64,000 nt of DNA, taken from the NCBI RefSeq assembly GCF_004117855.1, contig NZ_QWBW01000015.1, positions 62,001 through 126,000 on the forward strand. The letters are read 5' to 3'. Both the position numbers and the translations under genes were made by a program. Numbering within the stretch: position 1 is the stretch's first letter; every line of letters begins with the position of its first letter. The notes beneath the pieces are model-generated. The model was not told the DNA's origin. It did not search any database and was given only the letters and a program-made list of their open reading frames with translations. Source of the stretch: Modicisalibacter coralii (GTDB taxonomy: Bacteria; Pseudomonadota; Gammaproteobacteria; Pseudomonadales; Halomonadaceae). Positions 36,647-45,540 of the stretch are shown here, piece by piece.

Positions 36647-36807
36647 AGCACCCCGTTTCCCTTGCCCCCCGCATTGCCCCAGGCGCCGATATGAGGAGCC
36701 ACTGTGCCTGTGACGCGGCTATCGTCAAGGCAAGAGCATACACATTCACAGCACGATCACGGCTTCCGTGTCGGATATGGCTTAGTGGATGTCACATTGA
36801 GGCACTT

Positions 36808-37161
36808 ATGAACGCACTGTTTTACTTCCTGCTCTGGGCGGCGATCTTCTTTTTGATGATGCGCTTTGGCTGTGGTGCTCACGTCATGGGGCATCGCCAT
36901 GGCAAGGCCCAGCATGGCGACGATAGCCCAGAGGATCCACACGCAACCGAGGGGCTGAAGTGGATCCCACCAGCCGAGGACGTCGATCCCGTCTGTGGCA
37001 AGACCGTCATCACGGAAAGAGCTAAGCCGAGCGTCCTTGATGGCCATGTCTTTTACTTCTGCTCTCGTGACTGCCGGGAGCGCTTCGAGGCCGCGCCCGA
37101 ACAGTATCTCGCACCTGTAACAAAGGTCTTACCTTCCCAACCGGAGAATGAAGATGCCTGA
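36808..37161 (+). CDS. YHS-domain membrane-anchored protein
   Basis: A 117-residue protein with an N-terminal membrane segment (MNALFYFLLWAAIFFLMMRF), a His-rich linker (HVMGHRHGKAQHG) and a YHS domain (VDPVCGKTVITERAKPSVLD to FYFCSRDCRERFEAAPEQYL) with metal-binding Cys. YHS domains occur in copper-handling proteins. TTGAGGCACTT precedes the ATG. Stop overlaps the next gene's start. Confidence 0.8.
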   Translation: MNALFYFLLWAAIFFLMMRFGCGAHVMGHRHGKAQHGDDSPEDPHATEGLKWIPPAEDVDPVCGKTVITERAKPSVLDGHVFYFCSRDCRERFEAAPEQYLAPVTKVLPSQPENEDA

Positions 37162-37504
37162 TGCCGATATTCCGTCGACAGCCAAGCCGCATTACGGAAC
37201 CCGCTTGCCGGTTCAGGCCACGCCTCGGATTCCCGTGATCGCGCTCGGGATGAGCCTGGGGCTGTTTCTGGCCGTAACCTTCATCCTATGCGTCGGCTTC
37301 GACCTGCTGTTTCCCGACCAAGCGATGTATGAGAGCTGGTTGCGCCTGCTGCCTGGCTTCACCTGGTTGAGCTGGCCAAGTTTTTTCCTGGGACTGGCTG
37401 AAAGCTTCGGCTACGGCTGGTACGTCGCCCTGGTCTTCGGGCCGCTCTATAACTTCTTTGTCACACGCTTTGGACGGAGAATCGCCGGGAAGCAAGCCCC
37501 ATGA
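37154..37504 (+). CDS. DUF5676 membrane protein
   Basis: A 116-residue protein with two membrane segments: VIALGMSLGLFLAVTFILCV and YGWYVALVFGPLYNFFV. The conserved middle (LLPGFTWLSWPSFFLGLAES) matches DUF5676, a family seen beside YHS and copper ATPase genes. ATG 37154 is preferred over 37148 because GGAG is seven bases before it. Overlaps the YHS gene. Function unknown. Confidence 0.75.
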   Translation: MPDADIPSTAKPHYGTRLPVQATPRIPVIALGMSLGLFLAVTFILCVGFDLLFPDQAMYESWLRLLPGFTWLSWPSFFLGLAESFGYGWYVALVFGPLYNFFVTRFGRRIAGKQAP

Positions 37505-37876
37505 GCATCGCATGTCACGCGGCAATCAGCCGCTCAGGGTCATTTCATCTTGTTCAGCCATATTCTAGCTTGCCAAAGCATTGGCAGCGTAAGCGACATC
37601 TCGCGCCTATCAGCGCCGAGTACCGTTGCTTATTCCTCGCTGGGCACAGTGGCGGAAGCTAACGGATACTTCACGCAACCCTCAGGATGAGCCGGGGGGG
37701 GCACTAACGTGGATTCACACATCAACGCATGCGTGGGGCGTTGATTCTATTCCACCGATGAAAGCTGACCGGGATCAAGAAACGCTCGCTTTCATTTCTA
37801 CCGTATCTTGACCTTTGGGTTACCCGCAGGTTTTAGCCTGACGTCAGGGTGACTCAACACGAAAGGAGATCCGACC
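37505..37876. other. Intergenic region with hairpin and metal promoter
   Basis: About 370 bases between DUF5676 and SHOCT genes. It holds a hairpin at 37721-37745 (ATCAACGC/GCGTTGAT, 9-base loop), a possible terminator, and the CueR-type promoter at 37808. No coding content is convincing. Confidence 0.55.
37808..37839 (+). promoter_or_regulatory. CueR/MerR-type promoter for copA operon
   Basis: TTGACC, then a 19-20 base spacer with the dyad ACCTTTGGG TTA CCCGCAGGT, then TTAGCC or TAGCCT. The long spacer indicates MerR-family control. It precedes the SHOCT-copA operon by about 40 bases. Shares TTGACCTTTGGGTT with the promoter at 45540. Confidence 0.8.
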
Positions 37877-38128
37877 ATGTGGGGCGACATGATGGCGTAT
37901 ATGGGAAATGTTGGTTGGGGGCATATGCTCTTCGGCGGACTCATGATGGTGCTGTTCTGGGGCGCCGTCATTGCCTTGGCCGTTTTGCTGGTGCGCGGCC
38001 TGACCCGAGGACGGAGCGAGGCCGCGCACCAGCGGCCAACCGCACTAGAACTTCTGCAAGAACGCTACGCCCGTGGCGAGATCGACCAGCAGGAATACGA
38101 GCGGCGCAGACGCGATCTGAAGCGATGA
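37877..38128 (+). CDS. SHOCT-domain small membrane protein
   Basis: An 83-residue protein with an N-terminal membrane segment (MLFGGLMMVLFWGAVIALAV) and the C-terminal SHOCT motif (ALELLQERYARGEIDQQEYE). AAAGGAGA precedes the ATG. First gene after the copper-type promoter, 90 bases before copA. SHOCT proteins are common next to metal ATPases; role not known. Confidence 0.8.
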   Translation: MWGDMMAYMGNVGWGHMLFGGLMMVLFWGAVIALAVLLVRGLTRGRSEAAHQRPTALELLQERYARGEIDQQEYERRRRDLKR

Positions 38129-38218
38129 AGACGCGGCAAAGGGACCGTGACGTCCCTCATTCACGGAAAGGAATCGTCTGAGATCCCCTCAGCCGACGCA
38201 CGAAACGGAGACGGCTTC

Positions 38219-40651
38219 ATGACTCAGCAGCACAGCAAGCGGCGTGAGCACTCGCATCACGATACGCTGAACGAAGGTATCGATGCCGGTTCCATGAGCG
38301 CCGGCGATCAAGGCGCTGCCCAGTACACCTGCCCAATGCATCCCGAGGTCGTCTCCGAGCAGCCGGGGGATTGCCCGAAGTGCGGCATGCACCTCGTGCC
38401 CCAGGAAGGCAGTGAGGCTCAGGCTCCCTCCGCTCATGGCCAGTGCCACGGGCACGCCCATCACGCCGGCCATGAGGCGAGTACCCCGGTGCGCGGCGGC
38501 CAGTACGACAAGGTGCCGGCGGGGCATGCGGGCGCCGTCTACACCTGCCCGATGCACCCCGAGGTGCGACAGACTACCCCCGGCGCCTGCCCACTGTGCG
38601 GCATGGGGCTAGAACTCGAATCGGCGACGGTCGGCGATGAAGGGCCGAATCCCGAGCTAATCGATTTCACCCGCCGCTTCTGGGTCTCGGCCGTGCTCAC
38701 GCTGCCGGTGCTGGTGCTGACGATGAGCCCCTTTCTTGGCCTCACTGCGATCCGCGAGTTTTTCGGCGAACGCACGGCGATGTGGATCGAGCTGGTGCTG
38801 AGCACGCCAGTCATCCTGTGGTCCGGCTGGCCGTTCTTCGTGCGCGGCATCAACTCCTTTCGCACCTGGAACCTCAACATGTTCAGCCTGATCAGCATGG
38901 GGGTCGGTGCAGCCTATCTGTTCTCGATCGTCGCGCTGCTCGTGCCTGGCATCTTCCCAGAAGGCTTCCGCCGGGAAGACGGCAGCGTCGGGGTCTACTT
39001 CGAGGCCGCAGCGGTGATCGTGACCCTGGTCCTGCTGGGTCAGGTAATGGAGCTGCGCGCCCGCGAGGGTACCGGCAAGGCGATCCGGGCGCTGCTCGAC
39101 ATGGCCGCCAAGACCGCGCGGGTGATCCGACCCGACGGCAGCGAGGAGGAGGTGCCGCTGGAAGAGGTGCAGGTGGGCGATCACCTGCGGGTACGCCCCG
39201 GTGACAAGGTGCCGGTGGACGGCGAGGTGGTCGAGGGTCGCTCCTCGGTCGACGAGTCGATGATCTCGGGCGAGCCGGTGCCGGTGGAGAAGGTCGCGGG
39301 CGACAAGGTCACCGGAGCTACCATCAACGGCACGGGCAGCCTGATCATGGAGGCCACCCGTGTCGGCGCCGACACCATGCTCAGCCAGATCGTCGAGATG
39401 GTGGCCGCCGCCCAGCGCTCCCGCGCACCGATCCAGAAATTCGCCGACAAGGTAGCGGGCATGTTCGTCCCCGCGGTGATCGGTGTCGCCATCCTCTCCT
39501 TCATCGCCTGGGCGATCTGGGGCCCGATGCCGGCGCTGTCCTATGCGCTGGTCTCGGCAGTGGCGGTGCTGATCATCGCCTGCCCCTGTGCCCTGGGGCT
39601 GGCCACCCCGATGTCGATCATGACAGCCACCGGGCGCGGCGCCCAGGCCGGCGTGCTGATCAAGAATGCCGAGGCGCTGGAACGTTTCGCCAAGGTCGAC
39701 ACCCTGATGGTGGACAAGACCGGCACCCTGACCGAGGGCAAGCCGAAGCTGGTGGCGGTGCTGCCCGAGGAAGGCCATGACGAGACCGAGGTGTTGCGCC
39801 TGGCGGCCAGCCTCGAAAAGGGCTCCGAGCACCCGCTGGCCGAGGCCATCGTCGCCGGCGCCGAGGCGCGCGGCGTCTCCCTCGCCGAGGCCCGCGATTT
39901 CGAGGCCGTGACCGGCATGGGCGTGAAGGGCATGGTGGACGGCCACGCGGTGGCGCTTGGCAACGCCAAGCTGATGGCCGAACTGGGCCTGGACGGCGGT
40001 CGGATAGCCGAGACCGCGAACGCCCGCCGCGATCAGGGCGAAACGGTGATGTTCGTGGTGCTCGACGGCCAGATCGCCGGCCTGGTCAGCGTGGCCGACC
40101 CGGTGAAGGAGACCACGCCCGACGCCCTGAAGGCGCTGCACCGGCTAGGATTCCGCATCATCATGGCCACCGGCGACAACGAACGCACGGCCAAGGCGGT
40201 AGCCGGTCGGTTGGGTATCGACGAGATCCGCGCCGACGTGCTGCCCGAGGACAAGGCACGCATCATCCAGGAACTGCAGGCTGAAGGCCGCAAGGTCGCC
40301 ATGGCGGGCGACGGCGTGAATGATGCCCCCGCCCTCGCCCAAGCCGATGTGGGCATCGCCATGGGCACCGGCGCCGACGTGGCGATCGAAAGCGCCGGCT
40401 TCACCCTGGTCAAGGGCAACCTCGATGGCATCGTTCGGGCCCGCAAGCTGTCGCTGGCCACGATGCGCAACATCAAACAGAACCTGTTCTTCGCCCTGGT
40501 CTACAACGGAGCCGGGGTGCCGATCGCCGCCGGGGTCCTCTATCCGTTCCTCGGCCTTTTGATCGGCCCGATGTTCGCCGCCTTCGCGATGAGCGCCTCG
40601 TCGCTGTCGGTGGTGATGAATTCACTGCGCTTGCGCCGAGTGAGGATCTGA
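38219..40651 (+). CDS. copA: Copper-exporting P1B-type ATPase with two N-terminal metal-binding domains
   Basis: An 810-residue ATPase. Two heavy-metal-binding domains of the YTCPMHPEV...CPLCGMGL type lie at about 36-61 and 108-132, joined by a His-rich linker ([14 protein letters not shown]). Eight membrane helices follow, with the CPC metal site ([13 protein letters not shown], about 453), phosphorylation site DKTGTLTEG (about 500), HP motif (SEHPLAEA) and GDGVNDAP hinge. CPC and context point to Cu(I)/Ag(I) export to the periplasm, where Cus and the Met/His proteins take over. ATG 38219 follows GGAG. No classical CxxC HMA domain is present. Confidence 0.92.
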   Translation: MTQQHSKRREHSHHDTLNEGIDAGSMSAGDQGAAQYTCPMHPEVVSEQPGDCPKCGMHLVPQEGSEAQAPSAHGQCHGHAHHAGHEASTPVRGGQYDKVPAGHAGAVYTCPMHPEVRQTTPGACPLCGMGLELESATVGDEGPNPELIDFTRRFWVSAVLTLPVLVLTMSPFLGLTAIREFFGERTAMWIELVLSTPVILWSGWPFFVRGINSFRTWNLNMFSLISMGVGAAYLFSIVALLVPGIFPEGFRREDGSVGVYFEAAAVIVTLVLLGQVMELRAREGTGKAIRALLDMAAKTARVIRPDGSEEEVPLEEVQVGDHLRVRPGDKVPVDGEVVEGRSSVDESMISGEPVPVEKVAGDKVTGATINGTGSLIMEATRVGADTMLSQIVEMVAAAQRSRAPIQKFADKVAGMFVPAVIGVAILSFIAWAIWGPMPALSYALVSAVAVLIIACPCALGLATPMSIMTATGRGAQAGVLIKNAEALERFAKVDTLMVDKTGTLTEGKPKLVAVLPEEGHDETEVLRLAASLEKGSEHPLAEAIVAGAEARGVSLAEARDFEAVTGMGVKGMVDGHAVALGNAKLMAELGLDGGRIAETANARRDQGETVMFVVLDGQIAGLVSVADPVKETTPDALKALHRLGFRIIMATGDNERTAKAVAGRLGIDEIRADVLPEDKARIIQELQAEGRKVAMAGDGVNDAPALAQADVGIAMGTGADVAIESAGFTLVKGNLDGIVRARKLSLATMRNIKQNLFFALVYNGAGVPIAAGVLYPFLGLLIGPMFAAFAMSASSLSVVMNSLRLRRVRI

Positions 40652-40653
40652 CC

Positions 40654-40899
40654 ATGCATGACGAGAAAAATTGGCTGGACAGCAGACCGAGCAAGGGCAC
40701 CTTCTGGCTGATGGTGGCGATCGCCCTGGCGGTGATGGGCTTTTGGCTCTGGGAGGAGCACGAGGAGCATCTGCTCGGCGCCCTGCCCTGGCTGATCCTG
40801 CTGGCCTGCCCGCTGATGCACCTGGTCATGCACGGCAGGCATGGCGGGCACGGATCTCGCGGCGGGCATGATGACCACAAGGACGGGCGCGATGAGTAG
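40654..40899 (+). CDS. Small DUF2933-type membrane protein
   Basis: An 81-residue protein: one or two hydrophobic segments (TFWLMVAIALAVMGFWLW; LPWLILLACPLMHLVMH) and a His/Gly-rich tail (HGRHGGHGSRGGHDDH). This is typical of DUF2933 proteins that follow copper ATPases. It starts three bases after copA and overlaps the next gene by eight bases. Possibly a metal-binding accessory to CopA. Confidence 0.75.
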   Translation: MHDEKNWLDSRPSKGTFWLMVAIALAVMGFWLWEEHEEHLLGALPWLILLACPLMHLVMHGRHGGHGSRGGHDDHKDGRDE

Positions 40900-42619
40900 C
40901 CACGCGTCGACCGCCTCATCGTCACCCCCCGGGGCCGACGCCCTGGGGCATCCAGCAACGGAGCTGCTCGCCTATCAGTTCGACCTGTGGCAACGCAGCG
41001 TGCGCTATCTGGATACCCTGCGCCAGCGCGCGGAGAACATGCTCGAGCACGAGCGAGCCGGTAAACCGCCACTGTTGGATTTCGACTACGAGATGATGCT
41101 CGATGGCCGCCGGCTGTCGCGCCCCGCTAACTATGCTCTTCTGCACATCACTCGGGTCGGGGATGACTGCCTGGAGGACTGCCTCGACGCCAGCAAGCCC
41201 CCGGTCATGATCGTCGACCCCCGCGCCGGCCACGGCCCGGGCATCGGCGGCTTCAAACGCGATTCCGAGGTTGGCATGGCGCTCCACGAGGGCCATCCGG
41301 TCTACTTCGTGAGCTTCTTCCCGGAGCCCCTGCCGGGCCAGACCCTCGCGGACGTGCTGCACGTCCTGCGCCACTTCGTCGAAACGGTGGCCGAGCGGCA
41401 TCCCGACATGCCGCCGGTGCTCTACGGCAACTGTCAGGCGGGTTGGGCCATCGCCCTGCTCTCCGCCGACTGTCAGGGTCTGGTGGGGCCGGCGGTACTC
41501 AACGGATCGCCGCTCTCCTACTGGTCGGGCGAATCCGGCGTCAATCCCATGCGCCTGGCCGGTGGCCTGCTGGGCGGCACCTGGCTCACCCACCTGCTCG
41601 CCGACCTGGGGGACGGCCGCTTCGATGGCGCCCATCTGGTCGCCAATTTCGAGGCCCTCAAGCCGGCTAATACCCTGTGGCAGAAGGACTACCAGCTGTT
41701 TGCCGACATCGACGGCCAGCGCGAACGCTTCCTGGACTTCGAGCGCTGGTGGACGGGCTTCTACACGCTGAGCAAGGAAGAGATCACCGCCATCGTCGAT
41801 AACCTCTTCGTCGGCAACCGGCTCGAACGCGGCGAGCTCACGGTCTGTCATGGCTGCACCATCGACCTGAAGCGGATCCGCAATCCGCTGGTGATCTTCG
41901 CCTCCGGCGGCGACAACATCACCCCGCCTCATCAGGCGCTCAACTGGATCCCCGCGGTCTACCCGGACACGGCAGCGATCAAGGCCGCCGGCCAGCGCAT
42001 CGTCTACCTGCTCAATGCCCATGTCGGCCATCTGGGGCTATTCGTCTCCTCCCGAGTTGCGCGCCTCGAGCATCGAGCCATCCTCGAGAGCGTCCGGGAG
42101 CTGAATGACCTGGCCCCCGGCCTCTACGAGCTGCGCATCGATAACCCCACCGGTGACCCCGAGTGTCACAAGCCACAGTTCCAGGTGCACTTCGAGGAGC
42201 GCTGCGTGGAGGATCTGAACTATCCGAAGCAGACCTCAGCCTTCGACCGGGTACGCACCCTCTCCGAGCACAACGTGGCCCTCTACGAGACCTTCGCCGG
42301 GCCCTGGGTCCGTATGGCCACCAATCCGTGGACAGCCGAGACGCTGCGCCAGCTGCATCCGGCACGCACCAGCCGGCTGATGTTCTCGGAGCGTTTCGCG
42401 CCCTGGATGAGCGGCGTGAAGTGGCTGGCCGATGTCGCAGGCCCCGCCCGGGAGCCGCTCAACGACGACAATCCTTTTCGGCAGTGGGAGGGGCTCATCG
42501 GCGAGACGATCTCAGCGGCGCTGTCGGTTGCCGGCACGACCCGCGACAGCCTGTGCGAGATGGGTTTTCGCGCCCTCTATGGCTGGGACCTGCCGGCTGA
42601 AGACGAGAGACCGAGCTGA
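40892..42619 (+). CDS. DUF3141 protein, PHA-synthase-like alpha/beta hydrolase
   Basis: A 575-residue protein. The N-terminal part is PhaC-like with a lipase-box variant YGNCQAGWA (candidate nucleophile Cys, about residue 181), PPVMIVDPRAGHGPGIGGFK before it, and a later Asp and His (FASGGDNITPP, NAHVGHLGLF). This matches DUF3141, annotated as poly(3-hydroxyalkanoate) synthase-like. Substrate unknown. It is translationally linked to the DUF2933 gene, an unexpected place for a PHA-type enzyme. ATG 40892 is chosen after AGGACGG. Confidence 0.7.
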   Translation: MSSHASTASSSPPGADALGHPATELLAYQFDLWQRSVRYLDTLRQRAENMLEHERAGKPPLLDFDYEMMLDGRRLSRPANYALLHITRVGDDCLEDCLDASKPPVMIVDPRAGHGPGIGGFKRDSEVGMALHEGHPVYFVSFFPEPLPGQTLADVLHVLRHFVETVAERHPDMPPVLYGNCQAGWAIALLSADCQGLVGPAVLNGSPLSYWSGESGVNPMRLAGGLLGGTWLTHLLADLGDGRFDGAHLVANFEALKPANTLWQKDYQLFADIDGQRERFLDFERWWTGFYTLSKEEITAIVDNLFVGNRLERGELTVCHGCTIDLKRIRNPLVIFASGGDNITPPHQALNWIPAVYPDTAAIKAAGQRIVYLLNAHVGHLGLFVSSRVARLEHRAILESVRELNDLAPGLYELRIDNPTGDPECHKPQFQVHFEERCVEDLNYPKQTSAFDRVRTLSEHNVALYETFAGPWVRMATNPWTAETLRQLHPARTSRLMFSERFAPWMSGVKWLADVAGPAREPLNDDNPFRQWEGLIGETISAALSVAGTTRDSLCEMGFRALYGWDLPAEDERPS

Positions 42620-42677
42620 AACCGGCACACTTTCCAGCAAGGACGGGAAGCACTCCCCGTCAAGAGGAGAACCGTAG

Positions 42678-43136
42678 ATGAAGATCGAAACCTTTAAGGA
42701 CCTGATCGACTGGACCCGCCAGCTGCATGCCCATCTGGCGGAGTGCTTCGGCCACTGTGCCTCCCAGCATGAAGAAGACCTGGGAAAATGGTTGTTGGAG
42801 TACCTCGCGGCGCACGAGGCGACCCTGGAGCGCACCGTGGCCAGCTTTGAGAAGCAGGCCGACCCCAAGGCCTTACACACTCGGGTCTACGACTATCTGT
42901 CCCATAATCCGATCACCCCCCACCAGGCATGCAGCGCTCCCTATGCCGAGATGAGCTTCGAGGATATCTGTCGGGAAGTCTTCTCCCTGCATGATCAGGT
43001 CATCGACCTGTACCGCTACCTGGATGGGCGGGCCGAGATCCCCGAGGCACGCGAACTGGTTCGCGAACTCCTCAAGCTCGAGGAGCATGAGGCGATGCGG
43101 CTGGCTCATCAATCCAACCGGGCTCGAGACCTGTAG
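42678..43136 (+). CDS. Small helical protein of unknown function
   Basis: A 152-residue, all-helical-looking protein with regularly placed His, Cys and Glu (LHAHLAECFGHCASQHEEDL; KLEEHEAMRLAHQ), suggestive of a ferritin-like or hemerythrin-like bundle, though no diagnostic motif is complete. GAGGAG precedes the ATG. It follows the DUF3141 gene by 58 bases and is probably co-transcribed. Confidence 0.5.
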   Translation: MKIETFKDLIDWTRQLHAHLAECFGHCASQHEEDLGKWLLEYLAAHEATLERTVASFEKQADPKALHTRVYDYLSHNPITPHQACSAPYAEMSFEDICREVFSLHDQVIDLYRYLDGRAEIPEARELVRELLKLEEHEAMRLAHQSNRARDL

Positions 43137-43288
43137 CCGTACAGCGGAAGGCCCCGGCATGACGGGCAGACAAAACGGCCCGGGCATGGTGGTGGATAGC
43201 ATCGACCCGGCATCATGCCCTGCCAGTGACCGTCCCCGAACGGGACGACGACATGCGCCAGCATGCGAAAAGGCATGTCCGATCGGGG

Positions 43289-44629
43289 TCAATGAGTGTG
43301 CGAGTGATCATCGCCGGGCAGCGCTTCACGTTTCGATAGAAACAGCCACTCACCGATCAGGATAAGTGCCATCACCACGGCGGCGACGATCAATACCAGC
43401 GGGTCGGAGGTGGCCTTCACCCAGACGAAGCCACCCAACACGACGATATCCAGCAGGATGGCAATGATCGGTATCGCGGGCCTGGCGCTGACCTTGTGCC
43501 TGAGGTGGCGAAATACGCCCCAGTGAATCGCGATATCCATGATCAGGTAGAAGATGATGCCCAGTGCGGCGATGCGGCTGAGGTCGAAGAACGCGGTCAG
43601 CAGCAAGCCAAACACGATCGTGTAGACCAGTGTGTGCTTCTGGATACTGCCGGGCATATGAAAATGGCGGTGAGGCACCAGCCGCATTTCGGTCAGCATG
43701 GCCAGCATGCGGGATACGGCGAAGACACTGGCGATGATACCGCCCGCCGTCGCCAGCATTGCCAAGATGACGGTAAACCAGACCGCCGCCTCGCCCAGTG
43801 CCGGCCTGGCGGCAGCCGCCAGGGAATAATCCCGGGTCTTGATGATCTCCTGAAGCGACAGGTTGCTGGCGACGGCAAAGCCCACCAGTGCGTAGATCAC
43901 CACGCACAGGGCAATCGAGATCATGATCGCCCTGCCCACATTGCGGTGGGGGTCCTGGAGCTCCGACCCGCTGTTGGTGATGGTGGTGAACCCCTTGAAA
44001 GCCAATATGCCCAGGGCTGTGGCCCCCAGAAAGCCCGACAGGGAAGCCTGGGGCGCTGTCGATGAAACGTCCATCTTCAGCGAGTCGGCGACGAATACCC
44101 CGACCACGCCAAACACGATGATCCCCCCGATCTTGATGACCCCCAGCACGGAGGCGACACCCTCGATCAGCCGATTGGCCGACAGGTTGATCAGGAAGGC
44201 CGCCAACAGCAGCCCCACCCCCAGTAGCGGGACAAGCAGGGAGCGGTTCTCGACGTCGAACAGCTGCAGGGTATAGGACCCGAAGGTTCTGGCCAGAAAG
44301 CTCTGGGCGATCACCATGGAGCAGTACATCAGCAAGGCATGAAAGGCGGTCGGCAATGTCGAGCCATAGGCCTTCTGCAAATACATGCCGATCCCCCCGG
44401 CGGAGGGATAGGTGCTGGATATTCGGATATAGGAGTAGGCACTGAAGGAGACGATCAGGGCCGCCGACAGAAACGCCAGCGGGAACAACCACCCCGTCAT
44501 CTGTGCCATCTGGCCGGTCAGGGCAAAGATACCAGCCCCGATCATGACCCCCGTGCCCAAGGCAACCGCGCCCACCAGGGTCAGGCTACCCTCCTCGTAT
44601 TCGGGTGTACGATCCGATGAATCGGTCAT
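43289..44629 (-). CDS. APC-superfamily amino-acid permease
   Basis: A 446-residue transporter with about 12 membrane helices. The first helix carries the APC motif TGVMIGAGIFALTGQMA and helix 3 SAGGIGMYLQKAYG. It ends in a His-rich tail (GDDHSHTH). Substrate cannot be read. It lies 16 bases downstream of the glutaredoxin-MauE gene, so may be co-transcribed from the metal-type promoter. Confidence 0.8.
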   Translation of the reverse strand: MTDSSDRTPEYEEGSLTLVGAVALGTGVMIGAGIFALTGQMAQMTGWLFPLAFLSAALIVSFSAYSYIRISSTYPSAGGIGMYLQKAYGSTLPTAFHALLMYCSMVIAQSFLARTFGSYTLQLFDVENRSLLVPLLGVGLLLAAFLINLSANRLIEGVASVLGVIKIGGIIVFGVVGVFVADSLKMDVSSTAPQASLSGFLGATALGILAFKGFTTITNSGSELQDPHRNVGRAIMISIALCVVIYALVGFAVASNLSLQEIIKTRDYSLAAAARPALGEAAVWFTVILAMLATAGGIIASVFAVSRMLAMLTEMRLVPHRHFHMPGSIQKHTLVYTIVFGLLLTAFFDLSRIAALGIIFYLIMDIAIHWGVFRHLRHKVSARPAIPIIAILLDIVVLGGFVWVKATSDPLVLIVAAVVMALILIGEWLFLSKREALPGDDHSHTH

Positions 44630-44645
44630 CCATGCCTCCGTATCG

Positions 44646-45425
44646 TCATACGATGAGCTGTTTCAGCGGCATCCATAGCCCCATGCCCATCATGACAAGG
44701 TTCTCGGTCAAGGAGACGAAGCCCAGGGGCACGTTGCTGTTGCCGCCCACGCAAGCGCACTTGAGCTCCCGCTTGTCGATATAGACGGCCTTGAAGACCG
44801 AAACGGCCCCTACCGTGCCGACAAACAGCGCCAGGGGAGCTGACAGCCAGGTCAGGGCACCCGCCAGCATCAGGATACCGGCCAGGGCCTCGGCGAAGGG
44901 GTAGACATAGCCGTAAGGGACATAGCGCTGGGCGAGCATGTCATAGTTGAGGAACATGGTGCTGAAGCTTTCGACATCCTGCAGCTTCTGAAGCCCCAGC
45001 AGGGTCATGGCGGTGGCAATCGCATATTCCGGCATGCGCATCGACACGAGAGTGCCACTGGCCGCCCAGCTCACCGCTAGGCCGATCAGCAGGGAAGTCG
45101 CGAAGATGGCGATGACCGGCTGATAGGTGGTCTCCTTCTCGCCGGGCACACTCAGGCCCAGGTGAGCACGAACCTCCTCATAGCCCCCCACACGCTTCTC
45201 GCCGATATAGACCTGGGGCGTGGTATCGACACCGGCCTGCTCCTTGAACTCCTCGATCGCGTCCCGCGAGGCGAGGGTGTGATCTTCGACCCGATAGCCC
45301 TTGCGCTTGAGAAGATCCACGGTCTTCAGGCCAAACGGACAGAGGTGCTCATCCGTCTTCATACGGTAGATACGGGCCTTCTTGTGCTGTACGGAAGACG
45401 TTGACGCAACGCTACTCAAGGGCAT
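44646..45425 (-). CDS. Glutaredoxin-MauE/DoxX fusion membrane protein
   Basis: A 259-residue protein. Residues about 18-95 are a glutaredoxin domain with a monothiol CPFG site (EHLCPFGLKTVDLLKRKG) and TTPQVYIGEKRVGGYEEV. Residues about 100-259 are a four-helix MauE-like domain with a CACVGGNSNVPLG motif. MauE-type proteins move electrons for disulphide formation or maturation in the periplasm. A CueR-type promoter upstream suggests copper induction. AAGGAGGTGA is directly before the ATG; start at 45365 (MKTDEHLC) is possible. Confidence 0.75.
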   Translation of the reverse strand: MPLSSVASTSSVQHKKARIYRMKTDEHLCPFGLKTVDLLKRKGYRVEDHTLASRDAIEEFKEQAGVDTTPQVYIGEKRVGGYEEVRAHLGLSVPGEKETTYQPVIAIFATSLLIGLAVSWAASGTLVSMRMPEYAIATAMTLLGLQKLQDVESFSTMFLNYDMLAQRYVPYGYVYPFAEALAGILMLAGALTWLSAPLALFVGTVGAVSVFKAVYIDKRELKCACVGGNSNVPLGFVSLTENLVMMGMGLWMPLKQLIV

Positions 45426-45501
45426 TCACCTCCTTCAGTGCCTGAGAGGAATTCGCGCATGCGGCATACACGGCCAGGCGCTTCGGCCATGACCCTGGCT
45501 A

Positions 45502-45540
45502 AGCTTATAACCTAGAACCCTTGTGCAACCCAAAGGTCAA
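45502..45540 (-). promoter_or_regulatory. CueR/MerR-type promoter for glutaredoxin-MauE gene
   Basis: On the minus strand: TTGACC, a 19-base spacer with the dyad ACCTTTG...CAAGGGT, then CTAGGT and TATAA. The fortuitous stop of the truncated helicase lies inside its -35 box, so the promoter has been joined directly to the broken gene. Confidence 0.75.

Noticed and set aside
36163-37161. A 332-residue YHS protein
   Set aside because: The part before 36808 overlaps another gene in a different frame and has no ribosome site; the membrane-anchored YHS protein starting at 36808 has one.
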